From contig NZ_DAIQRQ010000015.1 of the NCBI RefSeq assembly GCF_036786105.1, positions 1-64,000 on the forward strand: DNA of 64,000 nucleotides, read 5' to 3'. The notes under the pieces are model-generated. The model saw nothing but the letters and a program-made list of their open reading frames with translations. It was not told the DNA's origin and ran no database searches. Both the position numbers and the translations under genes were made by a program. Of this stretch, positions 26,861 to 37,300 are shown one piece after another. This DNA is from Ohtaekwangia sp036786105. Its GTDB lineage: Bacteria; Bacteroidota; Bacteroidia; Cytophagales; Cyclobacteriaceae. The first letter of the stretch is position 1; each line of letters opens with the position of its first letter.

Positions 26861-27732
26861 ACGACAGTCTGGTATACTGTAGGGCGCACTTGTTTCAGTG
26901 GCAGGTTCATGCCCATAATGGATTCACTATGCCCGAGGAACAACAAACCGCCATGCCTCAGGTGATTGCAGAATTTTCGAAGCACGCGTTCCTGCACTTG
27001 TTTATCAAAGTATATCAGCACGTTTCGGCAGAAAATCATATCATAATTTTCGCGTTGAACGCTATACTGATCGTCCATCAGGTTAATGCGCCTGTACTCG
27101 ATCTTGTTTCTGTATTGAGGTTTTACCCGTACCAGACGGCGGTCTGTTTTGCTTCGCATGAAATACGCGCGCCTCATCTCCATGGGGATATTTTCAATGC
27201 GATCGATGGTATATATACCTTGAAAGGCTATTTGTATCACCCGGACAGATATATCGCTGGCCAATAAACTATAGGTCAGCTCGGGATGACGTTTCCGGTA
27301 TTCCTCCAGTGCCATTACAAGGGTATAGGGTTCTTCACCGGTAGAACACCCGGCTGACCATACGTTAATATTATTGCAACTATGTTCTTGCTGATAACGC
27401 GGTAGAAAATCCTGCGTGAGAAACTGAAAGTGAGCCGCTTCACGGAAGAAATCGGTTTTATTGGTGGTGATCAGGTCGATCACGTTAAAGACTTCAGCCT
27501 GCATTCCTTCTTTACTGAAGAGATAATCAAGAAACGTTTTGTAGGAGTCGAGTCCGAGACTTTTAACTTTTTTATTGAGCCGGCTTTCCAGCATCGACTT
27601 TTTGCTGAGCGGGAGTTTTATACCGTATTCTCTGGTAACAAACGTACTGAGCCTGTCGAAGCTCTCATCGTCCATTTTAACAAAGCCGTATTTGCAGGAA
27701 GATTCCATGTGGGACTCATGTATACACTTCAT
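26857..27732 (-). CDS. cheR: Chemotaxis protein methyltransferase CheR
   Basis: About 291 residues from the ATG at 27732. A GTG at 27753 and ATGs at 27705 and 27672 are alternatives; MDDESFDRLSTF (27672) already begins the conserved CheR N-domain. The N-terminal helical domain (LSKKSMLESRLNKKVKSLGL) is followed by the SAM-binding fold with VWSAGCSTGEEPYTLVM and FCRNVLIYFDKQVQ. It methylates receptor glutamates using S-adenosylmethionine. It is the first gene of cheR-cheD-cheB. The exact start is uncertain; the function is not. Confidence 0.93.
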   Translation of the reverse strand: MKCIHESHMESSCKYGFVKMDDESFDRLSTFVTREYGIKLPLSKKSMLESRLNKKVKSLGLDSYKTFLDYLFSKEGMQAEVFNVIDLITTNKTDFFREAAHFQFLTQDFLPRYQQEHSCNNINVWSAGCSTGEEPYTLVMALEEYRKRHPELTYSLLASDISVRVIQIAFQGIYTIDRIENIPMEMRRAYFMRSKTDRRLVRVKPQYRNKIEYRRINLMDDQYSVQRENYDMIFCRNVLIYFDKQVQERVLRKFCNHLRHGGLLFLGHSESIMGMNLPLKQVRPTVYQTVV

Positions 27733-27753
27733 CTTTATTAAGTAAGTGCCCAC

Positions 27754-28025
27754 AGAGTGCGCCTTTATCCTTCACCACTGCTCCCGCGAACACTTACCCA
27801 CTCCCGTCTGAGGAATGGACGAAAGGGAAGACAAAATTTCAATCTACACCGTTGCCCATCGTGCGATCAGAACTTTGATAAATTCACTGTGAGATGGGGC
27901 TTCTCCAAGGTCTGAGGTCAAGCCCTTTTCCATGGTCATTCCCGGAAGCAGGCTGTACAGCCTATGTGTAGCAGTGCATGTTTTTACTCCGTGGCGGCAC
28001 CGGATTCCGTTCAATGCCTGCAGCC
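27754..28025. other. Non-coding stretch upstream of cheR
   Basis: 272 bases with no convincing frame or hairpin. It must contain the cheR promoter, but I see no TAnnTTTG box on the minus strand. It is part of a 1.5-kb stretch (27754-29329) poor in intact genes. Confidence 0.4.
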
Positions 28026-28364
28026 TTAGCTAGCAAAGTATTTTGAATGACCGAAGCGGTAGCTGGTACGTTGGGCCTGCAATATGATCCGTTCGCATAT
28101 CCGGTTTAACAGGCAATCTGGCTTGCGTTTGCTTACTTTAATGTAGCTGTCGTTGGCAACACGTCTTGCGGCATTTCCGGCAGTTGTGACGTGATTATCT
28201 TTCTGCTGCTCATATACTTCCATGCATGGAGCAACAAGCGGTGCAGGCTTCTCAAGTTCCACCGGATGAGCACCCAGCGTATCAGGATATTGAACAGAGC
28301 CGGGTTGCTCGAAAAGATCGCACGGAGTAAGGTCGTGATTATAAACAGTGCATTCATCTTCCAC
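28026..28364 (-). CDS. Uncharacterised 112-residue frame in a decayed region
   Basis: The frame opens with GTG and ends TAA. It is hydrophilic, with five cysteines, no signal peptide and no recognised domain; a protein-like C-terminus holds KVSKRKPDCLLNRICERII. In the same frame the sense continues upstream of the GTG for 12 codons (PQAELESYFLF) before a stop, which suggests the frame is the tail of a once longer gene. Its neighbours upstream are clear relics, so this may also be dead. Confidence that it is expressed is low. Confidence 0.3.
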   Translation of the reverse strand: MEDECTVYNHDLTPCDLFEQPGSVQYPDTLGAHPVELEKPAPLVAPCMEVYEQQKDNHVTTAGNAARRVANDSYIKVSKRKPDCLLNRICERIILQAQRTSYRFGHSKYFAS

Positions 28365-28401
28365 AAATAAGAAATAACTTTCCAGTTCAGCTTGCGGTTA
28401 G

Positions 28402-28611
28402 TTATGGTAATAAAACTTCCCAGTGTGCTACCATCCCGAAGTCTTGCCTGGTCAGCAATATGCGGGATGTACCGAGGGCTGTTATATCCTGAATGATAAA
28501 CACCAGCGGGTGATTACCATCTCTTTTTCCGGTTGATATTCGGCAGGTGAATAATATATGAAATATAGTATACCGATCTATGCTCTTACAGGGTAACAGA
28601 GCAAGTGGGTA
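28402..28611 (-). pseudogene. Startless protein-like fragment in decayed region
   Basis: Seventy codons are open without any usable start codon, reading in part ISTGKRDGNHPLVFIIQDIT and LLTRQDFGMVAHWEVLLP before TAA. The amino-acid usage looks like real protein, and no domain is assignable with certainty. Upstream it abuts the disrupted outer-membrane gene; downstream a different frame takes over (28026-28364). I read it as a relic of an older gene that lost its 5' end. Confidence 0.3.
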
Positions 28612-28844
28612 TTATAACTTAGTAACTGGTTTACCTGAACAAGTGAAACGAAGCACCTGTACTCAGAAATGATCTTGTCACGCTCGTAAATAAAACCGGT
28701 TTCTGCCTAAAGATCACTGGCAGGTATCCAAGCGGAGGCTTCTGTCTGGTGAGGACGGTCTGTTGCAAGCCCTGGCTTTTCAGTTTGTGCATTGGCCCAA
28801 AGGGCCAAAAGAAATAAAAGGAGGAAGAATAAAAATTGTTTCAT
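28578..28844 (-). pseudogene. Broken outer-membrane transporter-like gene (TDRPxQTEAS family)
   Basis: An ATG at 28844 opens a good signal peptide (MKQFLFFLLLFLLALWANAQ) and then EKPGLATDRPHQTEASAWIP, the N-terminal signature of a common Bacteroidota outer-membrane protein family (Phenol_MetA_deg-like; usual consensus TDRPDQTEAS). After 45 codons a TAG (28707-28709) stands where CAG would be expected (PASDL-stop-AETGFIYERDK). Reading through, the family-like pattern goes on to YNTHLLCYP before a second stop at 28578. The intact family is about 250 residues, so this is a truncated, nonsense-mutated remnant. Confidence 0.7.
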
Positions 28845-29329
28845 ACGGGAGGACTATTGGTAACCAAAGTTGGCCACTCAAATTATCCGGTCGAATTGAA
28901 AATGACTGGCCGGGCGGCTTTTATGAGTAAGTGAATGAACTATCAAAGCCAGGTGTAACGGCAAGGTATACATGGGACTAAAAAAGAAAAGCTTCAGGCC
29001 GTCTGCCCAAAGCTTTTTAAATTCCTGTAACCCTAAACCCAAAACCTATTATTTGTACAGGAGAATTTTACTGTGTATGCATAGCAAAGGTATATTGGAG
29101 AATGGCCGCGGCATAACGGGAATGAGCGAGTGGAGGATTTTTTTGATTAACTGGCCGGGCGATGTTAGTACACTGTGATGCGGGGTCTAACAAATCATAT
29201 TTTCTTCACATGTGCCCGGTATAATAACGTAAAGAGGCGCTCATCCAATCGCCCGGCACTTCGCATCCGCGTGGTGAGTATCGAATCTACCTCATCATTA
29301 TCCTTCCGGGACTTCAAAAACTATATGGA
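28845..29329. other. Non-coding stretch with terminator-like hairpin
   Basis: 485 bases between the broken outer-membrane gene and the LytTR regulator. The only structure seen is the hairpin at 28987-29018. Short frames here lack any protein-like pattern. Confidence 0.45.
28987..29018 (+). terminator. Intrinsic terminator-like hairpin with T-run
   Basis: AAAAGCTT (28987-28994) pairs with AAGCTTTT (29010-29017), and GGC (28997-28999) with GCC (29005-29007), with a CGTCT loop and a 2-nt mismatch. A run of A precedes and a run of T follows, so it could stop transcription on either strand. No intact gene ends right before it on the plus strand, suggesting that the gene it served has been lost. 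Confidence 0.6.
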
Positions 29330-30079
29330 TTACATTTTTGCTCCTATGCGCGTGAGGAATCCTTCCTTCTTTCGCTTTGAAACATCCAATGACTTATCGT
29401 TAGACATGATGACGTAACCTCCCTCACCACGCACGTATTTTTTAACAGCATTCAGGTTAATGAGATATGAATTATGGATGCGATAAAAATTGTGATCGCT
29501 CAGCATGTCTTCATATTCTTTCAACGTGCGGCTCACCACATACTTCTTTCCATCGACTACTGTAATCTCGGTATAATTGCTGGAAGCCTCACAGTATAAT
29601 ATATCCTGCGTTTTTACAAACACCAGTCCATCGGATGTGGGCAGTGCAAGCTTGTAATTTTCTGACGAAGTTGTTTTGAGATTCTGCATGAGCTGCTGCA
29701 GACGCACAGAGATGGAATCGCCCATGCGCTTTTCAACTTTGGCCAGTGCGCGTTTGAGTTCCTCTATATCAATCGGCTTCAACAGATAATCGATAGCCGA
29801 AAACTTAAAAGCCTTGATTGCATACTCCGAATAAGCTGTGGTAAAAATTACTTCAAAATCAAAGTCGCGAAGCTTGGTAAGCAAATCGAAACCCGTTTCA
29901 CGCTGTAACTGAATGTCCAGGAATACAACATCGGGTTTGTGTTCCTGAATGGCTTGTATCGCTTCGGCAACATCCTGGCACAACGCCTTTACAGAAACAT
30001 CATCACAAAACTCTTCTAGTAGAATTTTAAGACTTTCACGGCTTTTCAGCTCATCGTCTACAATAATAGCGTTGATCAT
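29330..30079 (-). CDS. LytTR-type response regulator
   Basis: A 249-residue regulator. The receiver domain (1-120) has D8-D9, phospho-acceptor D55 (VVFLDIQLQ) and K104-region LKPID. The LytTR DNA-binding domain (about 140-245) has EASSNYTEI, VSRTLKEYEDML and FYRIHNSYLINLNAVKKY. It follows the giant PAS kinase by 40 nt on the same strand, which is its probable partner, in the usual LytS-LytR-like arrangement. Targets are unknown. Confidence 0.94.
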   Translation of the reverse strand: MINAIIVDDELKSRESLKILLEEFCDDVSVKALCQDVAEAIQAIQEHKPDVVFLDIQLQRETGFDLLTKLRDFDFEVIFTTAYSEYAIKAFKFSAIDYLLKPIDIEELKRALAKVEKRMGDSISVRLQQLMQNLKTTSSENYKLALPTSDGLVFVKTQDILYCEASSNYTEITVVDGKKYVVSRTLKEYEDMLSDHNFYRIHNSYLINLNAVKKYVRGEGGYVIMSNDKSLDVSKRKKEGFLTRIGAKM

Positions 30080-30119
30080 AATTCAGGGCATATACAAGAT
30101 AAGAGGAAATTCGAAAACG

Positions 30120-33100
30120 TCAGAATCTTACCCAAATATTTACTCGCGTTCCTTGTGGTTCACCATCTTCTGTTACCAGGTCTTGTATTTCAAAGGCAAC
30201 ATTATCACGCTCATTGATCAGACGTAATCGTTCTTCCGTCAGCACAGTACCCATGGAGTTGTGCTTCGGAAAATTTTTACTGCGTAATTCTTTTGCCGCT
30301 GCACGGCCAATGCCGTTATCTTCAACGGTGAAGAGCACGCGGTCCTGATCATAGCGCACGGTAATTTTAAGAAGCCCCTTGCCCTGCTTGCTATAAAGAC
30401 CATGAAGAATGGCATTTTCCACATAGGGTTGAATAAGCAGCGATGGTATCTCAATGCTTTCCTGGTCAAGCTCCGGGTCTATCTCTAACTGAAACTCGAA
30501 TTTATTTTCAAAACGAACCATTTCGAGGTTAATATAGTAGTGAAGCAATGCAATTTCATCGGCGATACTAATCTTATCATTCACCGAATGCGTGAGCACA
30601 CCACGTATCAGCTTCGAGAAAGTTGACAAATAATTAATTGCATTCTGCCTGTCGTTCTTGGCAATGAAATACTGGATAGAGTTGAGTGCGTTAAAAATAA
30701 AATGCGGGTTCATCACCGATCGCAAGGCCATCAATTTTAACTCTCCGATCTTTCTATTAGCTTCCGCCAACTCTTCTGCTTTGTGCTTCAGATCCGTTAT
30801 ATCGCGGGTATATATAGATGCTCCTACTACGCGTTGGTTCTCAACAATCGGGTGAACAGAAATTTGTGTAATGGTGTGTTCACCCTTGTATTCTTCCAAC
30901 ACCGATTCGCCTGTGAAGACGCGGTTATAGATGCCGATCCAATAGTCAATAAGATAATCCGGCAAATACCCGCGTGATGCCTCGATCATATCCTGCCCTA
31001 CCGTATACGCTACGTTATACTGATCTTTCATTGTTTGATAAAAAACCTGATTGAGCGTAGTAATGCGATAGTCCAGATCGACTGACCAGATGCTAAGGTC
31101 GGTGTTGTTGATGATTGCATGGAGCTTCGTTTCGTTCTCTCGTATCTTGTCTTCGGCCAGCTTTTGTTCAGTGATGTCTTCTGCAAAAACCGTTATTCCG
31201 GTGATGCTGTCTTTACCCTTGATTGGACTGAATGAATATTTATGATACCGGTTATTGCGCTTCTCCTGTGTCACAAACGACTCGCCCGTTAACGCGCGCT
31301 CATAACATTCATTCCATGTTGTGCGCAACCAGTTTGCTTCCGGATGTGTTGAATTTTGTGCTATGATTGGCTGGCCGTATACCAGTTCTGAATCATAGAG
31401 ATGCTTCATATACTCTTTAAAAGTCTGGTTGCAGGTAATCAGGCGGTATTGCCTGTCAACCGCCCACACCATGAACTTGGTGTTGTTGATGGTGGCATGC
31501 AGGTTGGCTTCGCTTAGCATAAGCCGTTCTTCCGCTTCACGCTGGCTGGTGATATCGTTCATGTAAGCGGTGATACCACTGATCTTGCCTTCGATAAATA
31601 TAGGATGCAGCACACAATGGTATATGCGGTCGTTCGTTTCTACATCAAACGTAGTGGTGCTGCCGTTCTTGGCGAGCTCATACTTATGTCGCCAGAACTC
31701 GCTAAACTCAGGCGGGTTGATGAAATCAAGGATCGGCATATTAACAAACAGATCCGTTTTGAGATAGCGCTTGAAAAATCCCGCAAACCGGTTGTTGAAG
31801 CGAAGCAGTTTATTGCGCATATCAACCGACCAGATAAAATATTCGGTGTTGTTGAGAATGGAATGCAGGTTGGCTTCGCTCTTCACCAATTTCTCCTCAA
31901 TAATTCTCTTCTCTGTTGTATCGCGTATTATGACGAGCAAGTGATTTTCGCCATGCAGCTGAATACGTTGTGCTGAAATGGTTCCAAAAAAGTGCGCCCC
32001 ATTCTTTCTTATAAATACCGACTCCATCGATACAGAACCTTCACGCGCCAGCGTCTCGAAATATTTGTTACGATCCTGCGGAATCGCCCAGATGTTAAAG
32101 GAACTCGAAGATTTACCAATCACATCTTCGCGTGAATAGCCCGCAATAGCCTGAAGCTTTTCATTTACTTCCATGAGCATGAGATCGCGTTCGCGGAAAA
32201 CAAGCATCAGGTCGGGGTTGAGATCGAACGATTTCCGGAATCGCTCTTCTGCATTTCTTCGTTCAGAAACATCGCGCACTACCGATAATATATAGGGCAC
32301 GCCTTCAATCTCAACGCGATTGCTGGAAATGATTACGTGTATAATGCTGCCGTCTTTTCTATACCACGGGCATTCCATTTCCACCACGTTATTTTCGAAG
32401 TATCGCTTGTTGAATTCCTCACGATCGTCCGGGTTGGCAAAAAGCGTCAGCGCAGACGCTGGCAAACCTATCACTTCCTGTCGTGTATAGCCCAGCACCG
32501 ATTCCACCCGGTCGTTTACATCAGCAATCAGGTTGTCGCTTTCGCGCATGATTGCCATAAGGTTGGGGTTATTCCGAAAGGCAATGGAGAACTTCTGTTC
32601 ACTGCTCTTTAATCGTTCTTCCGCTTCCTTCAGGTAAGTGATGTCAAACACCAAACCCACCACGCGATGAAACATGTGCCGCAGCACGGGGTATGCAGTG
32701 ATCCGCACCCACTTTTTATATCCCAACGGGGTAGTTATGCGTCCTGTAATATCGAACGGTTCATAGTTCAGTGCCATGCGTTGAAAAGCATCGCGAATCA
32801 ACGCGCGACCGGGCTCATCAAACAGGCTGATCACTTCTTCCGGGTCGTTCACGTTAAACTTCTCGTCAACCCCGAAGATGTTATACATTTCGTTGGACCA
32901 GAATACAGCTTTCGTATCAGACTCATATCCCCAACTTCCGATGCGCGCGAGGCGCTGCGACTGGTTGAGTATAAATTCGCGTTCCGAGAGTTGCTGCACG
33001 TGATGCGAGAGCTGGTCGTTGCTCTGGCGAAGTTCTTCTTCCACCATAGCAAGCTCTTCTTCACGCACCTGCAACTCACGATTAAGTGCGCGTTGCTGTT

Positions 33101-33962
33101 CAAGACTTCGCTCCAGTATCTCTTCACGTGTGCGTTCACGGGTAATATCTACCCAGCTGCCTACGGCCTTTAGTGCCTGGCCGGCTTCATCGCGCACAAT
33201 GGTTCCCTGATCGATCACATGCACGATCGTTCCATCTTTTTTCAGGAACCGGTAGGTATCAAAGAAATTATCGCCACTGGCTATTGCATGATCAAAATTA
33301 GCAGCTACCCGTTCGCGGTCGTCTATGTGTATATCTTGCAGCCAGTCGTCAAGTGTGTAGCCGGGGTTATTGAAACCAAACTCTTCCAGTGTTTTGTTGC
33401 CGGCTGTCCATTTCAAGGTTTTTGACCGTACATCCACTTCCCACATGGCAGTGTTGGCGAGTTCGGCAATCATCTTAAAGCGGTTGCGTTCTACCTCCAG
33501 GTTTGCCATGAGCTCTTGCATTTTCTGATCGCGCTCATAGCGGCTGGTAACATCGCGCCAGGTGCCGATTACCCGTTCCGCCTCACCCTTTGCGTTGCGC
33601 AGAAAACGCATATTATCATAAATGACGTATACCGTGCCATTCGCTCCGAGAAAGCGATATTCATGATTGTAAATGGAAACAGAAGGATCATGAAGAGCGC
33701 GCTCAAAACCTGTTACCACCCGCTCGCGGTCTTCGGGATGTATATTGCTGATCCAGAAATCATTGTCAATATGCCCGGTGGGAATACCATATTTCTGCTG
33801 GTTTTCTGCCGATGCGAACCAGTATAGTGCAGGCTTACGAAAATCAGTGACCCAGATCGCTTCTCCCAGCGTATCGAGAATTGCGGAAAACAACACGGGG
33901 TCCAGCAGTGTGTTAAAGTCCTTCTCGCTAATGCTATTCAATGCCTTGTGTAATATGAACAC
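30120..33962 (-). CDS. Giant cytosolic multi-PAS sensor kinase, LytS/His_kinase type
   Basis: A 1280-residue protein with no membrane helix. I count eight PAS/PAC units: about 24-140, 155-275, 335-450, 455-570, 575-690, 700-810, 825-935 and 950-1060. A coiled coil (about 275-335) separates the second and third. Units 6-8 begin with near-identical phrases (LHSILNNTEYFIWSVD, LHATINNTKFMVWAVD, LHAIINNTDLSIWSVD), a sign of recent internal duplication. The kinase part is the His_kinase family: MNPHFIFNALNSIQYFIAKN with the phospho-acceptor His near 1086, then a HATPase with QPYVENAILHG and DNGIG. It likely senses several small ligands or redox cues and signals to the LytTR regulator downstream. 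Confidence 0.94.
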   Translation of the reverse strand: MFILHKALNSISEKDFNTLLDPVLFSAILDTLGEAIWVTDFRKPALYWFASAENQQKYGIPTGHIDNDFWISNIHPEDRERVVTGFERALHDPSVSIYNHEYRFLGANGTVYVIYDNMRFLRNAKGEAERVIGTWRDVTSRYERDQKMQELMANLEVERNRFKMIAELANTAMWEVDVRSKTLKWTAGNKTLEEFGFNNPGYTLDDWLQDIHIDDRERVAANFDHAIASGDNFFDTYRFLKKDGTIVHVIDQGTIVRDEAGQALKAVGSWVDITRERTREEILERSLEQQRALNRELQVREEELAMVEEELRQSNDQLSHHVQQLSEREFILNQSQRLARIGSWGYESDTKAVFWSNEMYNIFGVDEKFNVNDPEEVISLFDEPGRALIRDAFQRMALNYEPFDITGRITTPLGYKKWVRITAYPVLRHMFHRVVGLVFDITYLKEAEERLKSSEQKFSIAFRNNPNLMAIMRESDNLIADVNDRVESVLGYTRQEVIGLPASALTLFANPDDREEFNKRYFENNVVEMECPWYRKDGSIIHVIISSNRVEIEGVPYILSVVRDVSERRNAEERFRKSFDLNPDLMLVFRERDLMLMEVNEKLQAIAGYSREDVIGKSSSSFNIWAIPQDRNKYFETLAREGSVSMESVFIRKNGAHFFGTISAQRIQLHGENHLLVIIRDTTEKRIIEEKLVKSEANLHSILNNTEYFIWSVDMRNKLLRFNNRFAGFFKRYLKTDLFVNMPILDFINPPEFSEFWRHKYELAKNGSTTTFDVETNDRIYHCVLHPIFIEGKISGITAYMNDITSQREAEERLMLSEANLHATINNTKFMVWAVDRQYRLITCNQTFKEYMKHLYDSELVYGQPIIAQNSTHPEANWLRTTWNECYERALTGESFVTQEKRNNRYHKYSFSPIKGKDSITGITVFAEDITEQKLAEDKIRENETKLHAIINNTDLSIWSVDLDYRITTLNQVFYQTMKDQYNVAYTVGQDMIEASRGYLPDYLIDYWIGIYNRVFTGESVLEEYKGEHTITQISVHPIVENQRVVGASIYTRDITDLKHKAEELAEANRKIGELKLMALRSVMNPHFIFNALNSIQYFIAKNDRQNAINYLSTFSKLIRGVLTHSVNDKISIADEIALLHYYINLEMVRFENKFEFQLEIDPELDQESIEIPSLLIQPYVENAILHGLYSKQGKGLLKITVRYDQDRVLFTVEDNGIGRAAAKELRSKNFPKHNSMGTVLTEERLRLINERDNVAFEIQDLVTEDGEPQGTRVNIWVRF

Positions 33963-34155
33963 TAAAGTTAAGAAATATCTTTCAAGACGCGGTTGCCGAA
34001 ACGATGGCTATGCCGTAACACGAGAAATCCGACATTCAGGAGAGGCACCAGGAAAGACTTATCTTCAGGGCTGTTGTCATAAAAAAGCTTGTCTGTCATG
34101 CCTGGTATCCATCTTTAGATACATCTATTTGGTGAGATAATTTCGTATGTTACAT

Positions 34156-34170
34156 ACCACGTAACGTGGT
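34156..34170. promoter_or_regulatory. Perfect palindrome in divergent promoter region
   Basis: ACCACGT-A-ACGTGGT, 7-bp arms around a single A, lies between the divergent multi-PAS kinase gene and the propeller kinase gene. It is 61 bases upstream of the putative -7 box at 34231. It is a plausible site for a dimeric regulator; the protein is unknown. Confidence 0.4.
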
Positions 34171-34230
34171 GTATACGATTTGGTGTATGATTTTGCACGT
34201 TTTACTACTGCACCCTCTTATCCCACACAC

Positions 34231-34238
34231 TATCTTTG
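34231..34238 (+). promoter_or_regulatory. Putative -7 box for propeller-type kinase
   Basis: TATCTTTG matches TAnnTTTG exactly and lies 66 nt upstream of the ATG at 34304. It makes the upstream in-frame GTG at 34166 unlikely as a start. No clear -33 TTTG at the right distance is seen. Confidence 0.45.
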
Positions 34239-34303
34239 AGTATATTAGAAGATATAATAGCGATACTATATCTACTCAAGTCCTGTCAACCTGCCAAACC
34301 GCC

Positions 34304-37300
34304 ATGAATGTTTTTTACTGTTTGTTGTGTTTTCTCATTTGTTTATCGGATTACATACCGGGGGTGGCGCAACAACTATTCATTCAGAAGTATCCGATTG
34401 AAGTGTACCACGGTTCCTCCCAGAACTGGGATATGACGCAAGATGAGCAGGGCATTTTATATTTTGCCAACTCCGATGCGGTGCTCATATTCGATGGCCT
34501 ACACTGGGAACAAATTACTTTACCAAACAATGCTTACGTGCTTTCAGTCTTCGCCAACATGCACGGAAAGGTTTATGTAGGGGCTTCAGGCGAATTTGGA
34601 TATATAGCCAAAAATACCAAGGGAGATTACCAATACTTTTCGTTAACAGCATCACTGGCTGATGAAGTACGAAATAACCTTGCTGATATCTGGGACTTGA
34701 GGGTGGTGAACAATACCGTTGTCTTCGGTGGCGACAACGGCTACCTTTTTGTTTATGACAATGGAAAATCAAAAATATTGTTAGACAATCTGGACGACTG
34801 GCGCCCCCGGCTCATTGAATTAAACGGAACGATATATTACATAAAAGACAATTTACTGTACCGATATGCCAATGGTGCGCTGCATTCAACAGAATATCAT
34901 TTGCCGGCAGGCCTAATGCAGAGAAATCAAACCGGAAGATATATTTTACTGGATGAAAAAAAACAACTATGGAAGTTAGACGCTACCAAGCCTGACCAAA
35001 GTGTGATGACGCCAATCTCAAACGGATTCAACGCCGCACTAAAAAACCTGGATGTAGTCTCAATCCTCTTGTTGTCTGACGGAAGACTTGCTGTATTAAC
35101 CACTGAAGAAATATTAATCCTGAACTCGCATGGAGATATCGAGTATAAAGTGACCGGCGATCTGCTCGGCAACAGCATTTTAACAGAACTAATTTTCTTT
35201 GAAGATGCGCAACATAATCTCTGGTTTGCTACCGAGGAATTTATAGGAACGATCATTACAAGTTCACCGCTAGCGTACTATGACAAGCTCAATGGTATAA
35301 AGGGCTCGGTAATAGTCATGGGGAGTCATTCCGGCCAGAAGTACATCGGAACGACCAAAGGACTGTTTCATATGACCAGCAAGGACCGGTTTGAATTTGT
35401 TACCAGCGGCGCTGTATGGAACATGTATACCCTGAATGGTCACTTTTACATGGTAAACGATTACGGAGTGTACGAAGTCATCAATCACCAGGCTCACCTC
35501 CTGGTTGAACAACGCTTAGCACTATCGCTGTGCGCGGTGGCGCAACACCCGGATCGTATGATCATGGGCACTTATGATGCAGGCTTGTGGCTTTTAACGA
35601 AGAAAGACGGTATATGGAGCCGGCGCAGGATCAGGGGTTTTGAAGAGGAAACAAAACTTATTCAAGAAGACGAAAACGGAAACTTCTGGATTGCCCACTA
35701 TGGTAAAGGCATCTGGAAATTGCAGTTAAACAACACCATGGATTCTGTTGTTGGGAAAAAATTTTATGGCGCGCTTCATAACCTCCCCTCGCACGTTAAT
35801 AATCGCATTCACAAACTTCGCGACCATACGATCCTTGTTACCACGCAAAATGGCATTTATCGCTACAACGCGTTGAAAGACATATTTGAGCCTGATCCCA
35901 GGTTTCGAAAAGCGCTGGAAGGTATACAGGTATATTCGCTAACCGAAGGGCCGGATGAAAATATATACATCCGGGGAAAGAAGAATATCGCTGGGGGTAC
36001 GGAGCAGTTTACAGGCCTGTTAAAAAAGGAAGCCGACAATACTTATTCACTTTTTTCAACGCCTTTTAATAAAATACCCTGGATGGATATTGAACCATGT
36101 TTACTAACGGTGCAGGACGAAGTGTGGATTGGTAATAACAGCCACGTCATTGTCTACCGTCCTCTTAAGAAAACATATTACCAGGAAATACCTCAACTGG
36201 TCATAAAAAAAGTAACCGCAGCAGACTCCGTTATCTCCATTAACAATACGGCACGCAAAAAATTAATCCTCCCTTACAACCGAAATAATTTACGCTTTGA
36301 TTTCAGCGGCTCGTTCTATGAGGAAGCTGATAAAAATGAGTTTCAATATAAGTTGATAGGCTTTGATAAAGATTGGTCACCCTGGACGACCAGTCAGGAA
36401 GCACATTTTACCAATTTACCGGAAGGCGATTATACATTCACCGTACGCCTTCGAAATGTATATAAGCAGGAAAGTAAACCTGCGGTTTTCTCCTTTCACA
36501 TATTGCCTCCTATATATCGAACGGTGTGGGCTTACCTGGTATATGCAGGACTGCTGGGACTGCTGGTATATGGCCTCACAATACTCCGCACCAAAAGAGT
36601 GAACCGGCAAAAAGCAATGCTGGAGCTGCAAGTCTATGAAAAGACCCAAGAACTGTTGGCGATGAATGAAGAGATCATTACACAGAATGACGAGATCTCT
36701 CACATCAATGAGGAGCTAAACCTGAAGAATACAGAGATTGAAAAACAGTCTGAAATACTGCGACAGTCAAATTATACGAAGGATAAATTATTCTCTATCA
36801 TTTCGCACGATCTTCGTGGACCGATAAATCAATTCCGTAGCATATTGGACTTGTTCGAATCCGGGTATATATCGGAGAACGAGTTTCAAAAAAACCTGAT
36901 GCCTGACTTGAAGGATCGGATACACTACGTAGCCACCCTTATCGATAACCTGCTGCATTGGGCTAAAGATCAGATGGAGGGAATACAAGTAAAACCCGGT
37001 GTATTTGATTTGCCGCAGGTCATCCATGAAACCGTTAACCTGCTGAGGCCACAGGCACAGAGAAAATCAATTACACTGGGACTTGATATTGCACCTTCCC
37101 TGCAAGTGTATGGTGACAAAGATATGATCAAACTGGTGTTGCGTAACCTGATCAGCAACGCCATAAAATTTACACCTCAAAAAGGAGCGATTGCCATTAC
37201 CACACGAAATGAAAACGAGTATATATACATCGCGGTAGCAGATACAGGTACGGGCTTGTCTCCAGAAGAGATCCACCGCATTCAGGATAAAGAATACTTT

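Noticed and set aside
28133..28366. Second frame (77 codons) in the decayed region
   Set aside because: It overlaps a more protein-like frame, is full of Leu/Ile/Arg runs typical of a shadow frame, and has no start signal.
34166..34303. GTG at 34166 as start of the propeller kinase
   Set aside because: It would put 46 unlikely residues before a good signal peptide and starts upstream of the TATCTTTG box.
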